A DNA stretch of 5,079 bases, taken from NCBI GenBank assembly GCA_903864395.1, contig CAIPFQ010000133.1:1-5079 (forward strand), in the 5' to 3' direction. Shown here piece after piece: positions 5,062-5,079 of this stretch; positions within the stretch are counted from its first letter, which is position 1, and the number at the start of each line of letters is the position of its first letter. This stretch comes from an uncultured Chlamydiae bacterium (GTDB lineage: Bacteria > Chlamydiota > Chlamydiia > Chlamydiales > SM23-39). Under the pieces are notes generated by a model. The model was given only the letters and a program-made list of their open reading frames with translations. It did no database searches and was not told where the DNA came from. The translations under genes were made by a program, and so were the position numbers.

Positions 5062-5079
5062 CAGTAGAAATGTCGCTAC

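Noticed and set aside
5051..5079. ATG at 5051 opening a frame (MLAFSRNVAT) to the window end
   Set aside because: Only ten codons are visible, with no Shine-Dalgarno, and the ATG lies within the direct repeat, so a gene start cannot be supported.
4967..5079. Minus-strand frame open from the window end into the transporter gene's 3' end
   Set aside because: About 37 codons of Asn/Lys/Thr-rich sequence with no recognisable motif. It could be the end of a convergent gene, but nothing supports it.

Overview
The window reads as AT-leaning bacterial chromosome from a Gram-negative organism, since it encodes a lipoprotein and a periplasmic solute-binding domain. Three traits recall intracellular or host-associated bacteria such as environmental Chlamydiae: a citrate synthase of the eukaryotic/mitochondrial type, a small two-helix membrane protein, and several unrecognised secreted or disordered proteins. 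That assignment is an inference from protein style. No 16S or other marker gene is present to prove it.

Layout. Positions 1-1077 (+) hold the 3' part of a citrate synthase gene whose start lies upstream of the window. A small gene for a two-helix membrane protein (1048-1383, -) converges on it and overlaps its last 30 bases. A short divergent intergenic region (1384-1457) carries a near-ideal Shine-Dalgarno for the minus-strand gene and a 6-2-6 palindrome that could be an operator. Three tightly packed plus-strand genes follow: a 287-residue proline-rich protein of unknown function (1458-2321), a BamE/DUF3192-like lipoprotein (2366-2866, probable TTG start), and a 716-residue fusion protein (2866-5016) whose start codon overlaps the lipoprotein stop as TGATG. 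The last 63 bases contain only a short direct repeat.

Main point of interest. The last gene joins a complete but divergent DAACS-type secondary transporter (the GltP/GltPh fold) to a family-3 periplasmic amino-acid-binding protein. A ninth membrane helix between them would carry the binding domain to the periplasmic side. This gives a single-chain symporter with its own tethered binding protein, comparable in logic to TRAP transporters or binding-protein-fused ABC importers. The transporter half has lost the recognisable cation- and substrate-binding signatures. The binding half keeps the carboxylate-binding arginine but not the usual amino-group-binding aspartate. Substrate, coupling ion, and even whether it is a transporter or a sensor are therefore open. 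The three plus-strand genes look like one operon, so the lipoprotein and the proline-rich protein are candidate partners.
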